A DNA stretch of 64,000 nucleotides. Origin: Sipunculus nudus. Its lineage: Eukaryota > Annelida > Sipuncula > Golfingiida > Sipunculidae. The stretch lies in the NCBI GenBank assembly GCA_026874595.1, contig CM049309.1:69666926-69730925 (forward strand), written 5' to 3'. The translations under genes were made by a program, and so were the position numbers. Shown piece by piece: positions 23,703 to 34,929 of this stretch. Position 1 is the stretch's first letter. Each line of letters begins with the position of its first letter. Below the pieces are notes generated by a model that saw nothing but the letters and a program-made list of their open reading frames with translations, did not search any database and was not told the origin of the DNA.

Positions 23703-25928
23703 AAACAAGTGACCCAGGGGTCATGAAGCTCAGCTGACCAGGAAGACATTGACAAAAGTAATTTTATCATCTGAATGTCAAATTTGAATGAAATACTTTT
23801 TCCAAACTTGACCTTTTGTATAAAATCATCCAATATTCATTGGGGTACTATGGAGCTCTGTAGCATGAAGGATATGGGTAACAGACACCTATTTTCAAGG
23901 TTTACAAGATGACTTTTCAGGGGTCTCCCAGCATGTCAAAAAATAAAATTCTAGGTCCAGTTATTATGATTTCTGCCCTGTTAACAGATGACCAAATGTT
24001 CATTCTGGGGGGTATTTCAAAGCCGCATAGGATGAAGGATATGGGTAACAGAGATGTAATTTCAGGTGCACAAGGAGACTTTTTAGGGGCCTCCCAGCAT
24101 ATCAAGAAAGGAGATTCTAGGTCAAGTCATTATAATTTGTGCTCTGTTAACAGATGACCAAATCTTTATTCTGGGGAGCCCCAGAGCATGAAGGATATGG
24201 GTAACAGAGACCTAATTTCAGGATTCCAAGATGTTTCATGGACCTCCCTGCATGTCAAGAAAGAAGATTCTAGGTCCAGTCATTATGATTTGTGCCCTGT
24301 TAATATATGACCAAATCTTTATTCTGGGGGGTACTTCAGAGCCCCATAGCTCACAGAATATGGGTAACAGGGACCTTATTTCGGGTTTCCATGTAGACCT
24401 TTTATGGGCTTCCCTGGAGGTGAGGACAGAAGATTCTAGGTCCAGTCATTATGATTTGTGCCCTGTTTACAGATGACCAAATGTTTAAAGATCACAAAAG
24501 TAGAGAAAAAAAATTGTAAAAAATAAAAAAAATATAGGTGGCGCCACCAATCTCCAGAAATTGATGAAACACTCCATGATCAATATCCATGCAAAAAATC
24601 ATGGTGATTAATGCATTAGTTGTTCAGATACTTGAGCTTTTGTATTAAATTTTGCATTATTCTGGGGGGTACTTCAGAACCCCATAGCTCAAAGAATATA
24701 GGTCACAGTGACCTAATTTCAGGTTTACAAGGAGAATTTCCATAGACCTCCCAGGATGTCAAGTAAGAAGATTCCAGGTCTAGCGGTTACGATTTGTGCC
24801 CTGTTAACAGACAGACGCCTGGATGGCCGGACGGACGACGGACAAAAGGTGATCCCTATAGCTCAGATGACTTTCAGTCAGCTGAGCTAAAAATTGAAAA
24901 AATACAGGTGGCGCCACCAGAATGCAGAAACTGATGAAACATTTCATGATCAATATCCATGCAAAGAATCATGGTGATCAATATAATAATTGTTCAGATA
25001 CTTGAGCTTTTGTATCAAATTTTCCATTATTCTGGGGGGTACTTCGGAGCCCCATAGCTCTGAGGTTATGGGTAACAGAGACCTAATTTCAAGTTTTTAA
25101 GGAGACTTATCATGGGCCTCTCAGCATGTCAAGAGAGAAGATACTAGGTCCAGTTGTTACGATTTGTGCCATGTTAACAGATGACCGCATCTTATGAGGT
25201 CTCAAAAATAAGAAAAAAATTCGTAAAAATAAAAAAAATACAGGTGGCGCCACCATACTGCAGAAACTGATGACACATTCCATGATCAATATCCATGCAA
25301 AGAATCATGGTGATCACTGCAATAGTTGTTTAGATACTTGAGCTTTTGTATCAAATTTTCCATTATTCTGGGGGGTACTTCGGAGCCCCATAGCTCAAAG
25401 GTTATGGGTAACAGAGACCTAATTTCAGGTTTCCAAAGAGACTTTTTATGGGCCTCCCTGCATGTCAAGAGAGAAGATTCTAGGTGTAGTCGTTACGATT
25501 TGTGCCCTGTTAACAGATGGCCGCATCTTAAGAGGTCTCAAAAATAGAGAAAAATATTGGTAAAAATCGAAAAAATAAAGGTGGCGCCACCAGCCTGCAG
25601 AAACTGATGAAACACTCCATGATCAATACCCATGCAAAAAATCATGATGATCAATGCATTAGTTGTTCAGATACTTGAGCTTAGGTATCAAATTTTCCAT
25701 TATTCTGGGGGGTACTTCGGAACCCCATAGCTCGAAGAATATAGGTCACAGTGACCTAATTTCAGGTTAACAAGGAGAATTTCCATAGACCTCCCAGGAT
25801 GTCAAGTAAGAAGATTCCAGTTCTAGCAGTTACGATTTGTGCCCTGTTAACGGAAAGACGCCCGGACGGACGACGGACAAAAGGTGATCCCTATAGCTCA
25901 GATGACTTAAAGTCAGCTGAGCTAAAAA
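23703..25928 (+). mobile_element. F3 tandem-unit element with two 3' ends
   Basis: The 5' end is ACAAGTGACCCAGGGGTCAT, then AGCTCAGCTGA. Three short units (about 155-165 bp) come first, then longer units of about 336 bp that each add a half with GGTGGCGCCACC (24537, 24907, 25243, 25580). All contain a GGGGGGTACTTC-type phrase and TTACGATTTGTGCCCTGTTA. The terminal module (GGACGGACGACGGACAAAAGG, truncated here to GGACGGACGACGGACAAAAG, then CAGCTGAGCTAAAAA) occurs twice, ending near 24892 and 25922. The array simply continues after the first. Confidence 0.75.
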
Positions 25929-26035
25929 TGTAAAAGTTCTGGATGACTGAAATAATCTGATGAGCACTTGTTTACTTGTTAACTATTAGACTGTCCCAGA
26001 GTTTTCCAATGCATGTGTTCAAGTTATATTTAAAA

Positions 26036-27083
26036 CTAGATGTGTTGGAACAACACGAATGCCCCCGCCTGGGGCAAATTAGAAACATTTGTTAAATTTT
26101 GTAAAAATTTTTAAGTTCAGGAAGTGTTGTATGGTCAAAAGTAGTAGGTCAACAAGGTCCAAATGCAAACTTGATCTGTAAAGGGTCATTATCAGGCAAC
26201 ACACCAAAAATCAGGCCAGTATCTGCAGGCATTGTGAAAAAAAGTCCATATATGTGCATTTTTCATGAAAATTTCTGTCTTTCATGAAATTTTCTATGTT
26301 CAGGATCTGTCATATGGTGAAAAATAGATGAACTGGGATGAAACGCGAACTCGATCTGTAAGTGGTCATTATGCGCCCACAGACCAAACATTAGGCCAGT
26401 ATCTGTAAGCATTGCATTGCGAAACTAGAATATTAGCAAAAGTTGATAATCATTTATAAATTTAAATTGGAGAGGTATATACCATGTTTCATAACAATCC
26501 ACCAAATGCTTCTTGAGAAATAAGCTCCTAAGTTTTTTTCTATACTAAGCTCTGTGACCTTGAAAAGTAGGTCAAGATCACCCATCTTTGAACTTGACCA
26601 AGATTTTGTAAATATAATGCAATAGCACTGAAGCAATGAAGTTCCTGTGTTGAATACCTTTGGAGATATCCTGCACAAAAGGCCAAAATTGAAAAAAATC
26701 CGATAAAATTTCATTAAAAAATCAGAAATTGCAGGTGGCGCCACCAAAATTGTGCAGCACATACAGACCATCAGTCCCAATGATCATAGTAAGTTTTGTG
26801 AAAATCCACACAATGGTTCCTGAGATATAAACTTCTGAGTGTTTTTCTATAATCAGCTCTAAAATGTAGAAAAATGGGTCAAGGTCACCCATCTTCGAAC
26901 TTGACCGAGATTTTATCGATATACATCTTCACTGATGAAATAAAATTGGAATGGTGAATCCTTTAAGAGATATCCCGCTCACAAGTTAAAAGTTAACGGA
27001 CGCCAGACGGACAGACAGATAGACGGACGGACAGCTTGGGTGATGACAATAGCCGATCAGCCTAAGGGCTCAGGGCTAAAAAC
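26036..27083 (+). mobile_element. F1-F4 chimeric element
   Basis: It is near-identical to 17256-18321: an F1 5' end (CTAGATGTGTTGGAACAACA), 390 bp of F1 body, the same F1/F4 junction, and F4 to its 3' end GGGCTAAAAAC. Sequence outside these limits is unrelated in the two places (TTTAAAA against TTATTATA before CTAG). The copied unit is therefore bounded by an F1 5' end and an F4 3' end. It has a perfect palindrome at 26734-26745. Confidence 0.8.
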
Positions 27084-27777
27084 CAAAATTATTAAAACAA
27101 ACACATTTTTGTAAAAAAATGTTTACCTTATAAGGGAACAAAATATAACATTTTCAAGGAGAAAAGGTCAAGCATCTTCACCTGTAAGTCTATCACCCCA
27201 TAAAAAATCCTGAGTGGACATTTTTAGCAGGAATTGTTCAATTGTGAACAGTACTCTGTTCCATTACACCAGTGTACTTTTTTTCATGATTATTTTGTTG
27301 TAAAATGCTATTAATGTAACCATTTTTTTTGCAAAACAGCAGGTTAGAATAGCACTGCAGCTAACTGGCATCAAAGTTATACTTTCAATTGCATAAATTT
27401 TATTTTTTTTAAATGAATATGACAAAGTGGTCTAGTATCTGTTGTGAATTTTTGTTAGTGGCCTCTATAACTGACCATCTTAAAATACTGGTAGATTTAT
27501 TTGATTTTTTACAAGAAGATGCAACAAATTTGGTATTAGTTATTATATTTTATATATTATATTTAGTTAATATCTGCATTTTCATCTAAAACACGCATAT
27601 CTCTTTTGACATATCTTTTTGCGTAACACTCAACCTCCATTTTATGTACAATTTCTCTATGTGTCACAGGTGGATGTTATGTCAGTGGGTTAAAATCCTT
27701 AACAACAGTCTCCAGACATAATAAAAAAAAGAATATTATGTTGAATATACTTTTATGGATACATTTATGTCAAATAG

Positions 27778-27782
<5 letters not shown>

Positions 27783-27844
<62 letters not shown>
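27783..27844 (+). repeat. (TC)n microsatellite
   Basis: About 31 dinucleotides of TC with one TGTA interruption. A second CT run lies at 62184-62218. Confidence 0.95.
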
Positions 27845-27848
<4 letters not shown>

Positions 27849-29690
27849 CAAGGATAGAAAAGTATAGATATCAATTCAAAGAAATAAACCACACAAAAAT
27901 ATGGATTTCAGCTTGAGTTCAGATAGAACAAACCTATAACCATGTGCACCTATCACAAATGTCTGTTGAATACATTAATCAGGCACCATGTGGTAAAGCT
28001 GGGAGTCTTTTGTTTGGAAGTACAATAGCTAGAAATCTGATCTGCTTGCTTTCTGCGAATGGGGACAGCAGTTGGTATAGTATTTAAATTGTGCTGCTGC
28101 AGATTTGAACAAATAAGAATGATACACGAGAAGTTTGTAATGTTTGATCAGGGACTGGCTTGTACTAATTTGGTTATATACAAATGCTGAATTAGAGATC
28201 AGTTTCAGTACTGCATGGTCATTTAAACATGTTGGTGTTGACAAGGGATTCTGGGACCTGCTTAGTTTCACCAGGAATCTTACCTTTAATGCTTACATTC
28301 TATATGACTGATGAGGGAAAATTGGTGTTTGAAAATAAACCTGACTGGACTTATCTGTCCTCAGGTGCAGACGGCCAATATTACCCAATTTCCTGTGGAG
28401 TAGAAATGTTTTATGGGACAATTCTACAGAATTAATTTAAATTAAAGAATATAAGGAAAGTCAGTACCTTATGTTCTGTACTGGAAAATATAAAATCCAG
28501 TAATCAATTCTTTGAGTAGCATTTTAGAGGAGAGTAAAAATAATCAGGGACAGAGAAAAATTACCCGATTTGAGGGAATAATAAAAAAATATTAACTGGA
28601 TGTCTGGAGTTATCTTTTGAAAATAAAAACAGCAGAATAGGAAAATAAAGAACAGATGCTCAAGCCTTTTATAAGTAAATATTTTGATATAAACACAGAA
28701 GACTCAGAAAGATTTCCTAAAATAATTGAATGGTTAAAGATTTTATTCATTACCAAAATTTTTAAGTAATTATTACAACTCTTCAGATATCAGATAATTT
28801 AAATTGGAATATCTTTATAAATTTTCTTCTTCTTATTATTATTATAAATATTACAGAATTAAATAAAAAAAATTATTACCTATAAGTTTTTGTTATCAAT
28901 ACCTTTTCCTACCGTGTTCCTGCATATGTGCATACCATGTGTATAAACAATTAAATTGCAGTCTCACTATTTTCTGTGAAGTTAAACACCATAGATCACA
29001 AAACCTTTCTGCACTTGACAGGCAAGTTGCTGTTTTTAACACGGTTCCTCTGGAGACACCTAAACTTCAGCTTAACATTGACAGTGCGGTGACGTGTGTA
29101 AAAAAGTTAAGTTTTTCACCATAATTTTTGTACAAACGGGTGCCTTTCATGGGAACTCTTGCCTTTGTTGGTGTCTTATTTCACATTAAGTTAACCCACT
29201 GGGCGGCCAATCAATGCTCTGATTTCATTTCAGATGGGCTTCCGACTGTTCACTGTCACTAATCGTGGTGCCTGTGCCAAACAGGTTACCAGACATCCTG
29301 TTACATCTTGTTAGTGTAAAACTGTCCCGCAATAAACATGCCTCCAGCAGTTCCACCAACGTGAAGTAATGATGGTGATAGAGATTTATACAGAGCCACA
29401 GATTCTGGTTAGTATACAAACAAAGGTATGTACTGTACAACTGTACAGGCTGAATACAGTAGAGACATCTGAATATAATACAGAATGGTATTTAATGATA
29501 AATTTTAACAAGATATTTCTTGGCATCGCAGGTGCCATAGTTTCACCAGACAATTCCCCCCCCCCCTTCAAGAATAGGCCCCCCCATCGTCAGCAGCATC
29601 TACTGACACTTAGCAGGCGACTATGGTTTCTTCCATCTATCAACTTGAGAAACAATATATTTCACCAAATATGAGGGCCAATATGTTGAA
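27845..29690. other. AT-rich intron, nothing recognised
   Basis: AT-rich sequence with short chance frames and a C-run near 29557-29567. No supported feature. Confidence 0.45.
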
Positions 29691-29699
29691 TCTCTCTTG

Positions 29700-30060
29700 A
29701 GAAAAGAGCATTAATCTATTTTACAGAAACAGGAAGGTAGGTGGTGCCACCTGTCTGGTTTTCAAGAAAATTTTCCAAGATGGATAGACATGCCAAATTT
29801 AAGATGAAAACCTTGAAATACTCCAGAGATATGAGCAATTTTCACCAAAAGCACATGTACAGATGGACACCACAGCCAAAAGATGCCTTGAGTCTTGAGT
29901 ACAAGATGGAGTAGTCAAAGATCTATGGTTATGCACAATTGCAGGCCAATAGTGCAAATTACTCCTAAGAAAAGGGCATTAATTTATTTTACAGAAATGA
30001 GAAGGTAGGTGGCGCCACCTGTCTGGTTTACAAGAAAACTTCCCAAGATGGATGGACATA
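29700..30060 (+). repeat. F2-related units
   Basis: Two units, with GGTGGTGCCACC (29740-29751) and GGTGGCGCCACC (30008-30019), each followed by TGTCTGGTTT and AAGATGGATRGACAT. One has CTCCAGAGATATGAGC. The palindrome is in the same place as in F2, but the surrounding sequence has diverged. Confidence 0.6.
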
Positions 30061-30680
30061 TATAAGTCTAGTTTGAAACCAATATATCAATCCAAGCTGG
30101 AGTTATCAACAGGAAATGAATTTCAGGACAGGTGGCTCCTCTGACCTTCACCTTTGACCTTCTGACTTAAATATGGATAGGGGTCTTAATTTTTTGGCAG
30201 GTGAACTATATGTGCAAGATAAAAGGTCTGAAATGAAAAGTGTGGCTGAAAATGCATCCACAATCTTTTTAAAGATGTGTCCTGTGACCTTGACCTTTGA
30301 CCTCATGACCTCAAATCAATAGAGGTCTTGCTTTATTGATGGGCCATATATAAGTCAGGTTTGAAATCAATATATCAATCCAAGCTGGAATTATCATCCC
30401 GGAACCTAATTTTTGGACAGATGGCTCCTGTGACCTTCACCTTTGACCATGTGCCCTAAAAATAGACAGGGTTTTCCTCTACTGGCTGGTGAACTATATG
30501 TGCACGATAAAAGGTCTGAGATGAAAAGTTTGGCTGAAAATGCATCCACAATGCCAGAACTATATACAGAGCTGACATCATCTTGGCTAATGGCCAACAT
30601 CAAGGCACTCACTGGCAATCTGCCAATGGTAAACCAAGTGCTGCCATCTGTTCACAAAAGTGGTCCCTTCTTGAAATAAT
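30061..30680 (+). repeat. F8 tandem-unit repeat, second locus
   Basis: About two and a half units of the same family as 1731-2840. They have GTGACCTTGACCTTTGACCT (perfect DR1 core at 30291-30303), TGGGCCATATATAAGTCAGG and ATCAATCCAAGCTGGA phrases. The last unit decays into unique sequence near 30580. Confidence 0.7.
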
Positions 30681-31102
30681 TTTGAAATTTATTTTTCCGA
30701 TACAAAATGCTTTTCAGCTGAATTTAAATTAAAAAGAAATCAGGAATATATGTAAAATTATTACAGATGTATACTGAATGCAAAATTAAAATACAGATAT
30801 ATCTCATTGATGGCCAATTCTTGAATTAAGTTGAGTAGGGATACCAATAATTTATAATCCACTTACAGTTGTCTTTATATAGCCACAGAGAGCTGAAAAT
30901 CCATGATGGTAACATTGCCTGGTATAATGAATAACTTAAATCATCAATCTAAATTTTTTAAAAGCTTTTAAAAAAACTTTCTTTTCAATATTAACCAAAG
31001 ATAACCTGAAATCTAAATGTCTAGTGGCATGATGTAATAGATGCTGATAAACTGGTGCCAAGCTAGATGTAACAGCATAACACAGCTAACATATATGGTA
31101 AA

Positions 31103-32005
31103 ATGACTCAATTCAATCTCCTTAATTCAGCCAAAATCATTCATGTGGAACCATTAATGACAATTATTATAAGAATTATTGTAGGGATTATTCTTGTAAG
31201 ATATTTAACAAACTGGCTTCAGTGGCATCAGTCGAAAAACGTTTCGCAGGTTTATAACTCATATAGGAAGATACAGCAAACTGGCTAAGTTCAGCTTCCC
31301 GCAACTCAGCCAAAAAGCACTGAACCAAAACCATTTGAACAAACTTCAGAAAGCACTAGCCTAGGATTATTTCTGTGTGATATTAAACATTTTGGCCATA
31401 TGGTTTCAGAGAAGAAATTTTTGTAGCCTTCAGTGTGATACAAGCACTGATGACCCCGTACAAAAAAGGCCAATGCAGGTGGCGCCACCAATACCTCAAT
31501 TTCAGAAATGACCTATGTGACCAACATTGACATAAAATTTGGTGATGATAGCTCCAACCGTTTCTGAGATTTAAATTTTAATATGCTTTTTTGCACGGTT
31601 AACAAAGTTCAACCTCCTGTAACTCGGGAACCATTCAAACAAACTTGAGAAAGATTGTTCCAGGGATCATTTCTGTGAAATATTGGACAATTTGGCTGGA
31701 CAGTTTCAGACAAGAAGATTTTTAAAGCTTTTTTAGCTTTTCCCTATAAAATCTAAGAAAATGCAGTTAGAAAAAAAATTAAAAAAATCCAATATAGTTT
31801 TTTGGATGACTGATTTTTTGCAAAAAAAATTGATGATGCTAGCTCCTGCCGTTTTTGAGATAGCTATGGTCAACGTACAGACGACGCACGATACACAACG
31901 TACGACGCACGACGGACGCCACCGCACCATCGCATAAGCTCACAGGTTCGCAAATAACGGACATGGGTAAAACTATATGCCCGGCCACTTTGTGCGAGGG
32001 GCATA
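31103..32005 (+). mobile_element. F7 units ending in an F1-type 3' hairpin
   Basis: Two core units of about 330 bp share GGAACCATTYRAACAAACTT and GGATYATTTCTGTG phrases. A palindrome lies at 31478-31489, followed by CCAACCGTTTCTGAGATTTA. After an ACGGACGC-rich stretch and AAGCTCACAGGTTCGC, the sequence passes into ACGGACATGGGTAAAACTAT and the hairpin at 31976-32005, which is the 3' end of F1. The body and 3' terminus therefore come from different families. Confidence 0.65.
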
Positions 32006-33155
32006 AAAAATAAAATCATTGGTAAGTGTTGAAATCTTCTGGGGTTTTAACACATCCAACTGATTCATGATGAGGTAATTGATAACTGAAGGAACAGCTC
32101 GACTGAAGGAACTGTGCTGCAGAAAAGAACTTTTAGGTTAACCCATCATCTGGTTTGTTCCAATCTTGCATTGTACATACATAACTTATAATGAATTAGA
32201 TTGTATTTCCTTCTAACTATGTATATACTTCTAACAATGAAGATTATATAATTATACAACACAGTTATATATGGAATGTATACAGCACCATTATATGTGG
32301 ACTGAGGTCAAATGTCTATGGAACACAAAATTAAATCATTGAAAGATGTAACTCCATCCAATAAATTTGAAAGAGAAGCACACTGTTTAGGCAAGACTCT
32401 TTGTGGATGTCCCTCGTGTACACCTGTTGATCGGGCATTTGGATTTCTCTTTTGTTTTGGCATAGGTAAGCACTTTACTTATAGCCATTATACTTTTAAT
32501 ATGCACCAGCATGCATCATCTGCTGACTGTAAAATTTGAATCAAATAAAACAAGATGGTGAGCACACCTGTCTTCTAAACCCAACTGATATGCATCCTCA
32601 TGGTACAAATTACCGGCAAGGAATTTAAAGAGAAGTGGACCCCATTTACTGGTGACAGGTTTCATATCCAGCAGACATCCATACAAAGTCTTAAAGTTTT
32701 AAATTATAAGTTCTATATGTTTAAAAAGGTTTGAAAAGTTTCAAAAGTCCTGACAAAATTCTTCAAATTGAATTTTCTCACAGTTCATTCATCAACAGTA
32801 TGGTTTAATTGGATATTAGGGAATAATTGCATATAGAGGAAATATACAAATGACTTCTATTTAGTGAAGCAGCATTATGCAGATGCAATATTTTAAAATA
32901 AATTATAAGTGTTTTTTTCAATTACTTGCAGAGAGTCAATGATCATGGGTAACTCATTAATGGAAACACTATATAATTAAAATATAAAGTGAAATCCATA
33001 ATAGTTTCTACAGTAACCTTAAAATACCAGGTAAAAGTAACAGAATTAGATCTTTTAAAATGTCAGAACCCTGGGTGAGATACACAATGTGGTATGTGAT
33101 GTTATTTCCAGGAAATTATTAGACTAAATATTTTTTTACATAATTGAAACTTACA
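32006..33155. other. AT-rich intron, nothing recognised
   Basis: AT-rich sequence without a supported feature. A 75-codon plus-strand frame at 32312-32539 has no recognised similarity and no supporting context. Confidence 0.45.
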
Positions 33156-33337
33156 AAATTTAAAAACAAGGCCTACAGGCCTAATGCGAACCTGTGCAAA
33201 TTTTGGGAGTATGAATGGAGGTTTATTTTTAAAATTTAATATTGATCCTTTTAAGTCCTGCATATCTACCTTAGTCATTATGATTTCAGCAAAATGGACA
33301 TTTCGGACCTGCAAGTTTCAGACTAGGACATTTAAAA

Positions 33338-34790
33338 CTAGAGTATGGGTAGTTGACAAGCAACTATGTGTATCTGCAGAAATCAGAATGGGACGGGTGA
33401 AGTGAGGCATGGATTAAGTGGCAAGGGGAATAGAGTGAGGTGTGTTGCATATTAGCTAGGATGTCCGCAGCATAAAAGTGAATGTAGAGGGTGCCACCTG
33501 TCATAAAATCGAGAAAATTGTCCAGGATGTATAAACCTGCAAAATTTCAGGTGGATAAGTTAAACCACTGCTGAGATATGAGTGATTTTATCCCAAGGCA
33601 GATGAACAGATGGACAGTGTTCATAAGTGGTTGCAGGTGGCGCCACCAGTTTTGCTTATGATGAAGAGCTATGTGAGATTATACAGAAGCAAACTTTTGG
33701 CCCAATCGGTCAAACAGTTCCCGAGATATGAGCTTGGATGGCTGCAGAGTAAACCTGAATGTAGGTGGCGCCACCTGTCATAAAATCAAGAAAGCTGTCC
33801 AGGATGTATAAACCTGCAAAATTTCAGGTGGAAAAGTCAAACCACTGCTGAGATATGAGTAAAATTATCCCAAGGCAGATCAACAGATGGACACTGTGCA
33901 AAAATGGTTGCAGGTGGCCCCACCAGTTTTGCCTATGATGAAGAGCTATGTGAGATCTATACACATGCAAAATTTTGGCTCAATCGGTCAAACGGTTCCC
34001 GAGATATGAGCTTAGATGTCTGCAGAGTAAACATGAATGTAGGTGGCGCCACCTGTCATAAAATCAAGAAAGCTGTCCAGGATGTATAAACCTGCAAAAT
34101 TTCATGTGGATAAGTCAAACCACTGCTGAGATATGAGTGATATCATCCCTAGATAGATGAACAGATGGACGCTGTGCAAAAATGGTTGCAGGTGGCGCCA
34201 CCAGTTTTGCCTATGATGAAGAGCTTTGTGAGATCTATACACATGCAAAATTTTGGCCCAATCAGTCAAACATTTCCCTAGATATGAGCTTGGATGTCTG
34301 CAGAGTAAACCTGAATGTAGGTGGCGCCACCTGTCATAAAATCAAGAAAGCTGTCCAGAATGTATAAACCTGCAAAATTTCAGGTCTAAAAGTCAAACCA
34401 CTGCTGAGATATGAGTAATATTATCCCAAGGCAGATGAACAGATAGACGCTGTGCATAAATGGTTGCAGATGGTGCCACAAGTTTTGCCTATGATGAAGA
34501 GCTATGTGAGATCTATACACATGCAAAATTTTGGCCCAATCGGTCAAATGGTTCCTGAGATATGAGCTTAGATGTCTGCAGAGTAAACGTGAATGTAGGT
34601 GGCGCCACCTGTCATAGAATGGAGAAAGCTGTCCAGGATGTATAAAGCTGCAAAATTTCAGGTGGATAAGTCAAACCACTGCTGAGATATGTGGAAACAG
34701 ACACACAAATGGACGCTGGGTAGCGAGGAAAGGTCAGAGGTCAACCAAAAATGAAGGTGCAACAGTTCACATATGACCTGATGATAAACT
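33338..34790 (+). mobile_element. F2 tandem-unit element, second copy
   Basis: The 5' end is CTAGAGTATGGGTAGTTGAC, as at 8843. The core has alternating half-units that make a 278-bp full unit. Perfect palindromes lie at 33636, 33764, 34042, 34191, 34320 and 34598, with degenerate ones at 33913 and about 34469. Adjacent full units at 33904 and 34182 are nearly identical, so local homogenisation is recent. The terminal GTATCCGC hairpin of the first copy is absent: homology fades after CAGTTCACATATGACC near 34785. Confidence 0.75.
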
Positions 34791-34869
34791 CAATTCGCTT
34801 AAAATGCAAACCAAGTTTTTTTAAACAGTTGAAAGATATAGTTCCAATAATCTGGAAATTTTGCATCTA

Positions 34870-34920
34870 AACATTGTGTCTAGACCTCTAGACGCTGAGT
34901 CTAGACGTCTAGACAATGTT
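34870..34920. repeat. 22-bp-arm palindrome with four TCTAGA sites
   Basis: Left arm AACATTG, TG, TCTAGACCTCTAGAC. Right arm GTCTAGACGTCTAGACAATGTT. They pair with one mismatch and one 2-base bulge around a five-base centre (GCTGA). It lies about 80 bp beyond the F2 copy and may be an alternative terminal hairpin of that array. Confidence 0.8.
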
Positions 34921-34929
34921 GCCATGGTG

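Noticed and set aside
32312-32539. 75-codon frame with Cys residues and a GTAAGC word inside
   Set aside because: It has no recognised similarity, and the AT-rich context and lack of an acceptor argue against an exon.
33904-34367. Two adjacent, nearly identical 61-codon frames
   Set aside because: They are successive 278-bp F2 units. The frames end at unit variants and are not conserved in the F2 copy at 8843.
33604-34610. Regularly spaced palindromes resembling a CRISPR array
   Set aside because: Eukaryotic context, spacers that are themselves repeats of 116-138 bp, and no cas genes. It is a tandem-unit mobile element.
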